Shown here: positions 1 through 8,669 of the stretch, piece by piece
Position numbering within the stretch: the first letter of the stretch is position 1
Layout: each line of letters starts with the position of its first letter
Origin: Thermoplasmata archaeon
Lineage (GTDB): Archaea; Thermoplasmatota; Thermoplasmata; Lutacidiplasmatales; UBA184
Length of the DNA: 9,390 nucleotides
Direction of reading: 5' to 3'
NCBI GenBank assembly: GCA_030044695.1
Contig: JASIDM010000128.1
Location: 1-9,390 of the forward strand
The notes under the pieces: generated by a model
What the model was told of the DNA's origin: nothing
What the model saw: the letters and a program-made list of their open reading frames with translations, nothing else
The model's database searches: none
Made by a program: the position numbers and the translations under genes

Positions 1-534
1 GCTCTTGCGACGCGGTGGGGTCTTGGAAGTTCCCGATCGTCCGCTTCCGTCGGACGGCTCGGCCTCCGTGGGAGCGCTGGAGTCGGCCGTGGAGGACGTC
101 GGGGTGGAGGAGGCGGACGCCTCGCCGCTCACCGCGGGCGACTCGGCCGAGGGCGTCGAGGGGACGGGGCCGCTCGAGGCCGTGGCGCTCGAGGGCGTGG
201 GGCTGGGGGGCGTCGGCCCCGCCGGGGTCGGCCGGGGAGGCGGAGCGTGGGAGGGCGATGGCGCCGGCGACTCTGGGGCCGGAGGCTTCGGGGCCGGGGC
301 GTGCCCCTTCGGTGGGAGCGGGACGAACTCGCCCGGCTTCCAGGTGTGCGGCTGGCGCAGGACGGTCGGGTCCTTGACGAACAGGTCGGCGTGGCCGCAC
401 CCTCGGCAGACGCGGGTCCCGAGCGACAGCTCGCCGCCGCTGCGCAGCGACAGCCCGCTCCGGCCGAGCCCGCCGGTCTTCAGGTTCTCCGCCCAGACGA
501 AGTCGCTTCCCCCGCAGTTGCTGCAGACCGGCAC
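1..534 (-). CDS. Zinc-ribbon protein with disordered Pro/Ser/Thr/Ala-rich tail (3' end beyond window)
   Basis: The frame starts at a GTG at 534 and stays open for 178 codons to the left edge, so the C-terminus is missing. Residues 1-56 form a compact domain with two metal-binding knuckles, C4-x2-C7 (CSNCG) and C43-x2-C46 (CRGCG), a four-Cys zinc ribbon. The second knuckle is followed by HADLFVKD. From about residue 75 the chain becomes low complexity, with PAPKPPAPESPAP-like runs and then Ser/Thr/Ala-rich sequence, ending in a basic patch (PPRRK) at the edge. That part is almost certainly unstructured. No transmembrane segment or signal peptide is visible. The gene is divergent from the universal stress protein gene, with 104 nt between starts. 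Such ribbons occur in many small archaeal proteins; I do not recognise a specific function. The coding call rests on the conserved-looking Cys pairs and the absence of stops; no upstream in-frame ATG or GTG gives a better start. Confidence 0.72.
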   Translation of the reverse strand, partial: MPVCSNCGGSDFVWAENLKTGGLGRSGLSLRSGGELSLGTRVCRGCGHADLFVKDPTVLRQPHTWKPGEFVPLPPKGHAPAPKPPAPESPAPSPSHAPPPRPTPAGPTPPSPTPSSATASSGPVPSTPSAESPAVSGEASASSTPTSSTADSSAPTEAEPSDGSGRSGTSKTPPRRKS

Positions 535-565
535 CGGTGATCCCCGGGGAGAAAGTACCGTCCCG

Positions 566-572
566 CCATAAG
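566..572 (-). promoter_or_regulatory. Possible TATA box of the zinc-ribbon gene
   Basis: On the minus strand this reads CTTATGG, one of the few A/T-rich spots in the intergenic region. Its centre lies 35 nt upstream of the GTG at 534, which would give a leader of about 8-10 nt if transcription starts about 25-27 nt downstream. The spacing matches that of the pantoate kinase gene. It is inferred from composition and spacing only. Confidence 0.35.
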
Positions 573-612
573 AAGAGGTCGGGCCAAAAGAGGCCGACGT
601 GGGGCAACGGAC

Positions 613-618
613 TTGTAC
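613..618 (+). promoter_or_regulatory. Weak TATA-like element of the universal stress protein gene
   Basis: TTGTAC is centred about 23.5 nt upstream of the GTG at 639, the distance expected for a leaderless archaeal mRNA. The match to a TATA box is poor. The CCATAAG at 566-572 could be used instead and would leave a leader of over 40 nt. Confidence 0.22.
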
Positions 619-638
619 GCTCGGCCCCTGCTCGGGCC

Positions 639-1118
639 GTGCCCGACGCCGCCTTCCACCGGATCGCCGTAGCGACCGACGGCTCGGACTCCGCGAGCGA
701 GGCGGTGGAGATCGCGATCGACCTGGCCCGCCGGTACGCCGCGGAGCTCCTCGTGATCGCGGTCGCCCCCCTGCCGGCGGTGATCACCGGACCGAGCGAG
801 CCCCTCGTTCCGGCGAAGCTTCCCGCGGACCCGTCGCCCCGCTACCGCGAGACCGTCGAAGCCACGATCGCCCGGGCGCGCGCGGCCGGCATCACGGCGG
901 TCACCGGGGTCTGCGACGAGGGCGTCGCGGTGGACGCGATCGTCGCCGAGGTCGGCGAGCACCGCTGCGACCTCCTGGTCGTCGGCTCGCGCGGGCTCTC
1001 GGCCGCGAAGCGGCTGTTCCTGGGCAGCGTCTCGACGGGGCTGGTGACCCACGCCCCGTGCCCGGTGCTGGTGGTCCGCCCGACTACGACGCCGCGACGG
1101 GCGTCGTCCGCACGCTGA
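639..1118 (+). CDS. Universal stress protein, UspA family, ATP-binding type
   Basis: This 159-residue protein is a single UspA domain of normal family length. The N-terminus has the first beta strand and nucleotide loop (RIAVATDGSDSA, residues 8-19). The C-terminal half has the ATP-binding signature G116-x2-G119-x9-G129-S130, followed by the usual last strand CPVLVVRP. Proteins with this signature generally bind ATP and act as soluble dimeric stress or regulatory factors in the cytosol; the partner is not predictable from sequence. The frame is open further upstream, but the extra residues (arginine- and lysine-rich) do not resemble the family, so I choose the GTG at 639, which gives VPDAAFHRIAV. 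The last 35 nt overlap the end of the convergent L10e gene. A short basic tail (PRRASSAR) follows the domain. Confidence 0.9.
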   Translation: MPDAAFHRIAVATDGSDSASEAVEIAIDLARRYAAELLVIAVAPLPAVITGPSEPLVPAKLPADPSPRYRETVEATIARARAAGITAVTGVCDEGVAVDAIVAEVGEHRCDLLVVGSRGLSAAKRLFLGSVSTGLVTHAPCPVLVVRPTTTPRRASSAR

Positions 1119-1599
1119 CCCGCGTGGGCACCGGCAGCTTGTGCGCCGCCTTGCGCAGGGCCTCCTTCGCGTCGGGAAGATGCGCCTCGGTCGTATAGAC
1201 GGTGAGCAGCTCCGCGCCGATCTCGGCCCGGACGGCGTGCCCGACGGCCTTGCCGAACGCCCGGCGCATTCCGTCGGAGATACGATCCGCCCCCGCCCCC
1301 ATCGCCATCTTGTGCTCCCGCAGGATCTGGTGGGGGTAGCGACGGACCTTGAGCCGGAACTCGTTCGGCGCCATCTTCTCCATCACCCGGACCGCGCTGA
1401 CACGGGCCGCCTCGAGCGCCGTGTCGCGGACCTGAGCGGCCTCCTCGGTGCCGAGGGTCAGGCTCAGCGGGAACTCGGCGTGGAGGTTGCCCGTGTCGAA
1501 CTGGGTGATCCGGCACGTCGGGATCCCGCCCATGTACTCCTGCCGGGTGTAGATCTGGCCCTCGACCTTGCGGTACATCCGGGCCGGCTTGCGCGTCAT
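1084..1599 (-). CDS. rpl10e: 50S ribosomal protein L10e (uL16 family)
   Basis: This 171-residue protein is the archaeal/eukaryotic uL16 (L10e, RPL10) of the large ribosomal subunit, which sits near the A-site tRNA and the factor-binding region and is counterpart to bacterial L16. It starts MTRKPARMYR, close to the conserved opening of the family. The diagnostic core lies at residues 86-124 and includes RRYPHQILREHKMA, GAGADRI, GMRRAFGK and VGHAVR. Its length is normal for archaeal L10e. The ATG at 599 nt beyond position 1000 (coordinate 1599) follows a TTTTCA box by about 28 nt, suggesting a leaderless transcript, so the gene probably has its own promoter although pantoate kinase lies 87 nt upstream on the same strand. 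Its stop lies inside the 3' end of the convergent stress-protein gene. Identity is secure. Confidence 0.97.
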   Translation of the reverse strand: MTRKPARMYRKVEGQIYTRQEYMGGIPTCRITQFDTGNLHAEFPLSLTLGTEEAAQVRDTALEAARVSAVRVMEKMAPNEFRLKVRRYPHQILREHKMAMGAGADRISDGMRRAFGKAVGHAVRAEIGAELLTVYTTEAHLPDAKEALRKAAHKLPVPTRVSVRTTPVAAS

Positions 1600-1606
1600 G
1601 GGTGGG

Positions 1607-1620
1607 CCGCCTAGAGGCGG
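1607..1620. repeat. Perfect 14-bp inverted repeat upstream of rpl10e
   Basis: CCGCCT-AG-AGGCGG has two perfect 6-nt arms around a 2-nt centre. It lies 8-21 nt upstream of the L10e ATG, between the putative TATA box and the start. If the mRNA is leaderless the repeat is not transcribed into it and could only act as DNA, for example as an operator. If pantoate kinase and L10e are co-transcribed it could form a small hairpin. A chance palindrome is possible in such GC-rich DNA. Confidence 0.4.
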
Positions 1621-1624
1621 TGCC

Positions 1625-1630
1625 TGAAAA
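1625..1630 (-). promoter_or_regulatory. Putative TATA box of rpl10e
   Basis: The minus strand reads TTTTCA within GGGTTTTCAGG, the most A/T-rich spot in the 87-nt gap between pantoate kinase and L10e. Its centre is 28.5 nt upstream of the L10e ATG, as expected for a leaderless mRNA. The same T-run could instead help terminate the pantoate kinase transcript. Confidence 0.4.
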
Positions 1631-1686
1631 CCCTTGCGCGCCCGCCGTTCCCCGCCGGGACGACGGTCCGGGCGAGCGGTTCGGCC

Positions 1687-2595
1687 CTAGCCGGGCGCGC
1701 CGGGGAGCGCGTGCGCCCCCCGTCGGGCGATCGCGACCTGACGGAACGGAACGCCCTCGCGCTCCAGCCATCGGCGGACCTGCGCGCCCTCCCGACCCCC
1801 GGGCGCCTCGGCGAAGTACGTGCGACCGAACATCGCCTGCGCGGACCGGACCTTGCGGCGACGCAGCCCGCGGAGGACCGCGCGGAGCCGAGGGGGCGCG
1901 AGGCGGGCGACGTCGGTGAACCTCTCGGCGGCGTCCCAGAACGACTCCCACCCCGGGTCGGCGGCGATCCTGTCGAACAGCTCCGCCCCCTCCTCGAACC
2001 GTCGCAGCGCGGCGGGGCCTCGAAGCAGCGCCGACGACCGCAGCGGAGGTCCTACGGAGCCGACCAGCAGCTCGCGGTCGACCGTCCGACGACGGACCTG
2101 GCCGAACGGGGGGACGCCGGGCCGGAGCCGCACCTCCAGCCCGCCGCCGACGATCGCCGCCACGCCCCCGAGACCTCCGCCGCCGAACAGATCGGCGAGG
2201 TGGGCGGTCTCCACCGCCTTCCGCCGCGGGAGCCCGAGGGTGCCGGCCACGGCGAGGCCGGTCGCCAGCGCGCCGGCCGCGCTCGTCCCGAAGCCGTGCC
2301 CGATCGGAAGGTCGTGCCGGAGCCGGACATCAAGGGCGCCGACGCGAGGCCCGGCGAGACGACGGGCGACCTCCTCGGAGATCGGCAGGCGCTGGCCCGA
2401 GTCCGACGTCACGCTCGTCCGACGCGGACCCCCCGGCCGCCACGTGGCCGAGGCCGTGACCCCCGGTTGGAGGACCAGGCCGGCGCCCAGCGACCCCCGT
2501 CCGCGGGGGTCCCGAGCCTCGAGGCGCGGGACGAAGACCCCGCTCACATGGGCCGGCGCGAACGCCCGCGCGCGGTGGACCGAACCGCCGGGCAC
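1687..2595 (-). CDS. pok: Pantoate kinase (GHMP kinase family), archaeal CoA biosynthesis
   Basis: This 302-residue protein phosphorylates pantoate with ATP to give 4-phosphopantoate, the archaeal step that, with phosphopantothenate synthetase, replaces bacterial PanC and PanK. The N-terminus has the family's AFAPAHVSGVF (residues 11-21; usual form close to AFAPGHITGFF). The GHMP phosphate-binding loop PIGHGFGTSAAGAL is at 97-110. A glycine-rich GGGGLGG follows at 138-144, and the C-terminal motif SAQAMFGRTYFA is at 251-262. It is cytosolic, with no membrane segment. The start is the GTG at 2595, the only start codon before the conserved N-terminus and downstream of the TATA box. The usual partner, phosphopantothenate synthetase, is not in this window. 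The gene is divergent from pan and upstream of rpl10e. The sequence is Arg-rich, as expected at this GC content. Another archaeal GHMP kinase is possible but less likely. Confidence 0.85.
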   Translation of the reverse strand: MPGGSVHRARAFAPAHVSGVFVPRLEARDPRGRGSLGAGLVLQPGVTASATWRPGGPRRTSVTSDSGQRLPISEEVARRLAGPRVGALDVRLRHDLPIGHGFGTSAAGALATGLAVAGTLGLPRRKAVETAHLADLFGGGGLGGVAAIVGGGLEVRLRPGVPPFGQVRRRTVDRELLVGSVGPPLRSSALLRGPAALRRFEEGAELFDRIAADPGWESFWDAAERFTDVARLAPPRLRAVLRGLRRRKVRSAQAMFGRTYFAEAPGGREGAQVRRWLEREGVPFRQVAIARRGAHALPGAPG

Positions 2596-2626
2596 CGCTC
2601 CTCGACGGGGCTCGGACGGTCGAGTA

Positions 2627-2634
2627 CTTATAAG
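2627..2634. promoter_or_regulatory. Palindromic TATA box between pantoate kinase and pan
   Basis: CTTATAAG is an 8-bp perfect palindrome and a strong TATA box in otherwise GC-rich DNA. It is the only clear one between the divergent pantoate kinase (GTG at 2595, 35.5 nt from the centre) and pan (ATG at 2692, 61.5 nt away). It could direct transcription both ways, giving a leader of about 8-10 nt for pantoate kinase and about 35 nt for pan. Direction would be set by flanking BRE sequences. Confidence 0.6.
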
Positions 2635-2680
2635 CGGCCTCGCCTAGTGAGTCGTGCTCGGGTCATCGACCGGCAGGGAC

Positions 2681-2695
2681 ATGAACCAAGCATGA
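2681..2695 (+). other. Four-codon upstream ORF overlapping the pan start
   Basis: An ATG at 2681 opens a frame encoding only MNQA, whose TGA overlaps the pan ATG as ATGA. It is preceded by purine-rich GGCAGGGAC. It lies within the predicted pan leader, so it could couple or reduce pan translation. It may equally be chance; nothing shows that it is translated. Confidence 0.15.
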
Positions 2696-3900
2696 GCGAC
2701 ACGGACGCCCCCGTCGCCGGGCCTCACGAGGCGTTCGACCGGGTCAACTTCCTGGAGCTGCGGAACACCCAGCTCGCGGAGGCGATCAAGCGGGTCGAGA
2801 GCGAGCGGCACTACATGGAGGCGGAGATCCTGCGCCTCCAGCGCGAGGTCAAGCGGCTGAAGACCGAGCTCGACCGGCTGCGCTACCCTCCGCTCATCGT
2901 GGGGAGCGTCCGGGACGTCCTGACCGACGGACGGGTGGTCGTGAAGTCGTCGACGGGTCCCGACTTCGTCGTCAACGCCGCCGAGAGCGTCGAGCACACC
3001 AAGATCACCGTCGGGAGCCGCGTCGCGCTCAACAAGCAGACCCTCGCCGTGATGGGGGTCCTGCCGGCGTCGCTCGACCCGTTGGTGACGGCGAGCGAGA
3101 TCGTCGACAAGCCGACGGTCACCTACCAGCAGATCGGCGGGCTCGCCGACCAGATCCGCGAGATCCGCGAGGCCGTGGAGTACCCGCTGCTGCGCTCCGA
3201 GCTGTACAAGAAGGTCGGGGTCGACCCGCCGAAGGGGGTCCTGCTCATCGGCTCGCCCGGGACCGGCAAGACCCTGATCGCCAAGGCCGTCGCGCACCAC
3301 ACCAACGCCACGTTCGTCCGGCTCGTCGGCAGCGAGCTGGTGCAGAAGTACATCGGCGAGGGGGCGCGCCTCGTCCGCGAGCTGTTCCAGCTGGCCCGCG
3401 AGAAGGCCCCGACGATCATCTTCATCGACGAGGTCGACTCCATCGGGGCGAAGCGGCTCGAGGTCGCCACCAGCGGCGACCGGGAGGTCCAGCGCACCCT
3501 GATGCAGCTCCTCGCCGAGATGGACGGCTTCGAACCGCTCTCCAACGTCAAGATCATCGCCGCGACCAACCGACCGGACATCCTGGACGACGCGCTCCTC
3601 CGTCCCGGCCGGTTCGACCGGATCATCGAGGTGCCGGTCCCCGCCTTCCCCGGCCGCGTCGAGATCTTCAAGATCCACACCCGCGGGATGTCCCTGCGCG
3701 AGCCGATCGACTTCGAGGCGCTCGCCAGCCGGTGCGAGGGCTCGACCGGGGCCGATATCCGGGCGATCTGCACCGAGGCCGGGATGTGGGCGATCCGCGA
3801 GGAGCGCGACAGCGTGACGACGGCGGACTTCGACCGGGCGATCGAGAAGGTCGTCGGGGAAGAGGAGCTCCGCAAGGAATCCGTCACGATGTTCGCCTAG
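2692..3900 (+). CDS. pan: Proteasome-activating nucleotidase PAN (AAA+ unfoldase of the 20S proteasome)
   Basis: This 402-residue protein is the archaeal counterpart of the 26S proteasome Rpt1-6 ring: a cytosolic hexameric ATPase that unfolds substrates and feeds them to the 20S core. Visible in order: N-terminal coiled coil (about 15-64), OB domain (about 66-135), then the AAA+ module with Walker A GSPGTGKT (187-194), pore-loop KYIGEG (219-224), Walker B IIFIDEVD (242-249), sensor-1 ATNRP (291-295) and arginine fingers in LRPGRFDR (303-310). The second residue of Walker A is Ser instead of the usual Pro. The C-terminus is M-F-A, where most PANs have hydrophobic-Tyr-any (HbYX), the motif that opens the 20S gate. 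The frame is open far upstream through the antisense of pantoate kinase, but only the ATG at 2692 fits the TATA box and the family N-terminus; an in-frame GTG at 2647 is too near the TATA box. The gap to the convergent SelB-like gene is 52 nt, with no clear terminator. Confidence 0.97.
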   Translation: MSDTDAPVAGPHEAFDRVNFLELRNTQLAEAIKRVESERHYMEAEILRLQREVKRLKTELDRLRYPPLIVGSVRDVLTDGRVVVKSSTGPDFVVNAAESVEHTKITVGSRVALNKQTLAVMGVLPASLDPLVTASEIVDKPTVTYQQIGGLADQIREIREAVEYPLLRSELYKKVGVDPPKGVLLIGSPGTGKTLIAKAVAHHTNATFVRLVGSELVQKYIGEGARLVRELFQLAREKAPTIIFIDEVDSIGAKRLEVATSGDREVQRTLMQLLAEMDGFEPLSNVKIIAATNRPDILDDALLRPGRFDRIIEVPVPAFPGRVEIFKIHTRGMSLREPIDFEALASRCEGSTGADIRAICTEAGMWAIREERDSVTTADFDRAIEKVVGEEELRKESVTMFA

Positions 3901-3952
3901 CGCGGACCCGCCGAGATCCGTCGGGCGACGGCGGCTGGCCCCTAGGCGTCGT

Positions 3953-4899
3953 TCAGCTCCCCGCCGGCGGTCCCGCTCGGCCCCGCCCGAACAGCCGGGG
4001 ACCCGCCGGGACCGAGAGGTCGAGCAGGAAGACGGGCTCGCCGTCGGAGAACACCACGGGCCGGTCCGTCGTCGCGCGGAGGGTCCGGCCGTCCACGGCG
4101 TCGATCGTGGCGGGGACGGCCTGCAGGCCGACGGCGAGGTGGACCTGGGCGCCCGGCCCCGCGTCGCCCCGGTAGTATCGGCACCGCTCCCATCCGCCAA
4201 GCGCGAGCGTCGACCCCTCCCGGAGCGAGCCGTCGACCCCGAGCGTCTGCCCTCGCTCGAGCTCGTCCGCCTCGACCCCTCGGAGCGCCACGCCGACCCG
4301 CTCCCCCACGGCCGCCTCCTTGCGATCGACGTCGTGGACCTGGATCGAGCGGACCTCCACCGCCTTGGGCGTCGGGTAGAGGCGCAGGCGGTCGTGGGCG
4401 CGGAGCGTCCCCCGACGGACGACACCGAGGGCGACCGCGCCGACGCCCTTCACCGGGAACGCGTGATCGAGCGGGACCCGGACGGGACCGTCCTGGGGGA
4501 CGGCCGTCCACCCCTCGACGGCCTCCCGGAGCCTCGGCAGGTCGAGCGGGAGACGCGGGGCCTCGGCGAGGCGCCCTCCCTTCAGGGCGCGGGCGACCTC
4601 GGCCTCGCCGACCGAGGGGCCCACGGCGATCGTCGTCGGGAGGTCGGCGAGCTCGAGCGTGGCGATCGTCTCGGCGACCGGCCGCGCGAGCTCGGCGACG
4701 ATCAGGAGGGCGTGGTCGGCCATGGCGAGCGCCGTGAGCAGCGGGCCGATCTTCTCCGGGAACTGCGTCGGCTCGACGAGGGTTACGGCGAGGTCGTCGT
4801 GCACCGTGTTGTAGAGGGTCAGGTCGGAGGCGGTCCCCTTCTTGCCGAGCTCCTTGGCGACGTCGGGCGCGCCGACGACGGCGACCGTGACGCCCCGCG

Positions 4900-4903
<4 letters not shown>
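3953..4903 (-). CDS. Archaeal SelB-like / EF-Tu domain 2 protein with degenerate G domain
   Basis: This 316-residue protein resembles elongation factors of the SelB/EF-Tu group. Residues 141-221 are a clear beta-barrel domain II (VPLDHAFPVKGVGAVALGVV, then VRSIQVHDVD and GERVGVALRGVE). The first 130 residues occupy the place of the GTPase domain, but the signatures are gone: the P-loop position reads GAPDVAKELGKKGT instead of GHVDHGKT, the DxxG position reads VEPTQFPEK, and NKxD is not recognisable. The stretch KKGTASDLTLYN (21-32) resembles that of a known archaeal family called aSelBL, once proposed as a pyrrolysine elongation factor. A second barrel (about 225-300) completes an EF-Tu-like layout; there is no SelB-type RNA-binding C-terminus. 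It starts with a GTG that overlaps the clpB stop as GTGA, so it is probably translated by coupling to clpB. Function is unknown; RNA or tRNA binding without GTP hydrolysis is an inference. Confidence 0.85.
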
Positions 4904-7506
<2,603 letters not shown>

Positions 7507-7530
7507 GCGCCGAACCATCGGGGGCAGCCC

Positions 7531-7537
7531 CTTTAAG
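7531..7537. promoter_or_regulatory. Shared TATA-like box for divergent clpB and pyrD
   Basis: CTTTAAG (CTTAAAG on the other strand) is the only A/T-rich element in the short gap. Taking its centre at 7533.5-7534, the clpB ATG at 7506 and the pyrD GTG at 7561 are each about 27-28 nt away. That is the distance between an archaeal TATA box and the transcription start, so both mRNAs are predicted to be leaderless. Both starts give the typical N-terminus of their family. Confidence 0.6.
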
Positions 7538-7560
7538 CCGCGCCCCGGTCCGTGCCGCCG

Positions 7561-8499
7561 GTGGCCGATCTCGGCGTCCGCCTCGCCGGCCTCGAGCTGA
7601 GGAACCCGTTCGTGCTCGCCTCGGGGATCTGGGGGGAGAGCGGCGTCTCGCTCGCCGGGGCCTGGAACGCCGGGGCCGGGGCGGTCGTGACGAAGTCGAT
7701 CGGTTCGGTCCCGCGCCCCGGCTATCCGAACCCGACCATCGAGACGTACGACCGCTGGGGGATGCTCAACGCGATGGGCCTCCCCAACCCGGGGATCGCC
7801 GACTATCCGCAGGAGATCGCCGAGGCGCGCCGGGCGGGCGCGACGGTGATCGGCAGCATCTTCGGCGGCGACGCCGACGAGTTCGCCGCCCTGGCCGGGC
7901 GCATGGAGAGCACGGGGGTCGCGGCGCTCGAACTGAACCTCAGCTGCCCGCACGCCGAGGGGTACGGCACCGAGGTCGGGGGGACCCCGGAGGCGGTCCG
8001 GGAGATCGTCGGGGCGGTCCGCCGCGCGAGCCGGCTCCCCGTGATCGCGAAGATCACCCCGAACTGCGCCGAGCCGTCCGAGCTGGCCGTGGCGGCCGAG
8101 CACGCCGGCGCCGCCGCCGTGAGCGCCATCAACACCGTCCGGGGCCTCGCCATCGACGTGCGGGCCCGGCGGCCGGTCCTCTCCCACGGGCTCGGGGGAC
8201 TGAGCGGTCCCGCCATCAAACCGGTCGGGCTGGCGTGCGTCTGGCAGATCGCCGAGCGCGTCACGATCCCGATCCTCGGGATCGGCGGCGTGAGCACCGC
8301 CGAGGACGCCCTCGAGTACCTCATGGCCGGCGCGACGGCGGTCCAGCTCGGCACGGCGGTCGCCTTCGACGGCATCGGCGTCTTCGGGAGGCTCGCGACC
8401 GGACTCTCGGCCCTCCTCGATGAGGTCGGCCTCGCGAGCGCGCGGGCCGCGGTCGGGCTGGCCCGGACGACGGCCCGAGCGCCGGCGTCGCGCCCCTAG
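7561..8499 (+). CDS. pyrD: Dihydroorotate dehydrogenase, class 1B catalytic subunit PyrD
   Basis: This 312-residue FMN enzyme oxidises dihydroorotate to orotate, the fourth step of pyrimidine synthesis, in the cytosol. It is a TIM barrel: LRNPFVLASGIWG at 13-25, TKSIG (44-48) with the FMN-contacting Lys, substrate-loop NAMGLPNPG (70-78), and ELNLSCPH (124-131) with catalytic Cys129. Later come AKITPN (163-168), SAINTVRG (188-195) and the phosphate-binding GIGGVSTAEDALEYLMAGA (240-258). Cys as catalytic base marks class 1A/1B rather than the Ser of class 2, and pyrK downstream shows it is 1B, which passes electrons to NAD+ through PyrK. Length is normal. GTG codons at 7552 and 7561 are both in frame; I choose 7561 because it is about 27 nt from the TATA box and gives VADLGVRLAG, like other PyrDs. 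A short Ala/Arg-rich tail ends the protein. Confidence 0.96.
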   Translation: MADLGVRLAGLELRNPFVLASGIWGESGVSLAGAWNAGAGAVVTKSIGSVPRPGYPNPTIETYDRWGMLNAMGLPNPGIADYPQEIAEARRAGATVIGSIFGGDADEFAALAGRMESTGVAALELNLSCPHAEGYGTEVGGTPEAVREIVGAVRRASRLPVIAKITPNCAEPSELAVAAEHAGAAAVSAINTVRGLAIDVRARRPVLSHGLGGLSGPAIKPVGLACVWQIAERVTIPILGIGGVSTAEDALEYLMAGATAVQLGTAVAFDGIGVFGRLATGLSALLDEVGLASARAAVGLARTTARAPASRP

Positions 8500-8669
8500 C
8501 GCTCCGTCGCGCCGCGCCCCGGCGATCGGCGTTCGATTCCACGACGCCCGGGGCGGCCCCGAGGCGGCGTCCGGGGTGTGGTCGTCCTTCCCTCGACCGC
8601 GCCGGCGGGAGGGCGAGGTCGGGGCGGAGACCGGCACGAGCCTAAGAGCCCGGAGTCGTCGCGGCCGGC
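8500..8669 (+). other. pyrD-pyrK intergenic region, no gene seen
   Basis: These 170 nt are GC-rich and contain no convincing ORF or RNA gene. A perfect palindrome GGGGC-G-GCCCC lies at 8550-8560 within a longer imperfect GC-rich inverted repeat, and a pyrimidine-rich stretch (TCGTCCTTCCCTC) follows at about 8582-8594, which might slow or end pyrD transcription. A probable TATA box for pyrK sits near the right end. Such a long gap is unusual for a window in which other same-strand neighbours lie closer or overlap. Confidence 0.5.
8641..8646 (+). promoter_or_regulatory. Putative TATA box of pyrK
   Basis: CCTAAG within GAGCCTAAGAGCC is centred about 26.5 nt upstream of the pyrK GTG, the spacing expected for a leaderless mRNA. 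It suggests pyrK has its own promoter as well as any read-through from pyrD. The match is short and only composition and spacing support it. Confidence 0.35.

Noticed and set aside
5..571. Plus-strand frame of 188 codons opposite the zinc ribbon
   Set aside because: It is Gly/Val/Glu-rich without motifs and is the complement of a Pro/Ser/Thr-rich coding frame whose minus strand has two clear CxxC knuckles.
480..1052. Minus-strand frame opposite the universal stress protein
   Set aside because: It is Arg/Asp/Gly-rich without motifs and overlaps a well-conserved UspA domain on the other strand.
1711..2691. N-terminal extension of the pan frame
   Set aside because: It is antisense to pantoate kinase, has shadow-like composition, and starts far upstream of the TATA box at 2627-2634; the PAN family begins at the chosen ATG.
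3901..3952. Terminator between convergent pan and the SelB-like gene
   Set aside because: No T-run on either strand and no convincing hairpin in the 52-nt gap.
2644..4425. Long minus-strand frame across pan
   Set aside because: It is antisense to PAN, whose every AAA+ motif is intact; the frame shows only low-complexity shadow sequence.
8525..8552. tRNA-like T-loop (GTTCGATTCC) between pyrD and pyrK
   Set aside because: The flanking bases do not form a five-pair T-stem and there is no matching anticodon or acceptor arm.
7519..8637. N-terminal extension of the clpB frame by about 370 codons
   Set aside because: It is antisense to pyrD, is Arg/Gly/Asp/Pro-rich low-complexity sequence typical of shadow frames at high GC, and lies upstream of the TATA box and of the family N-terminus.
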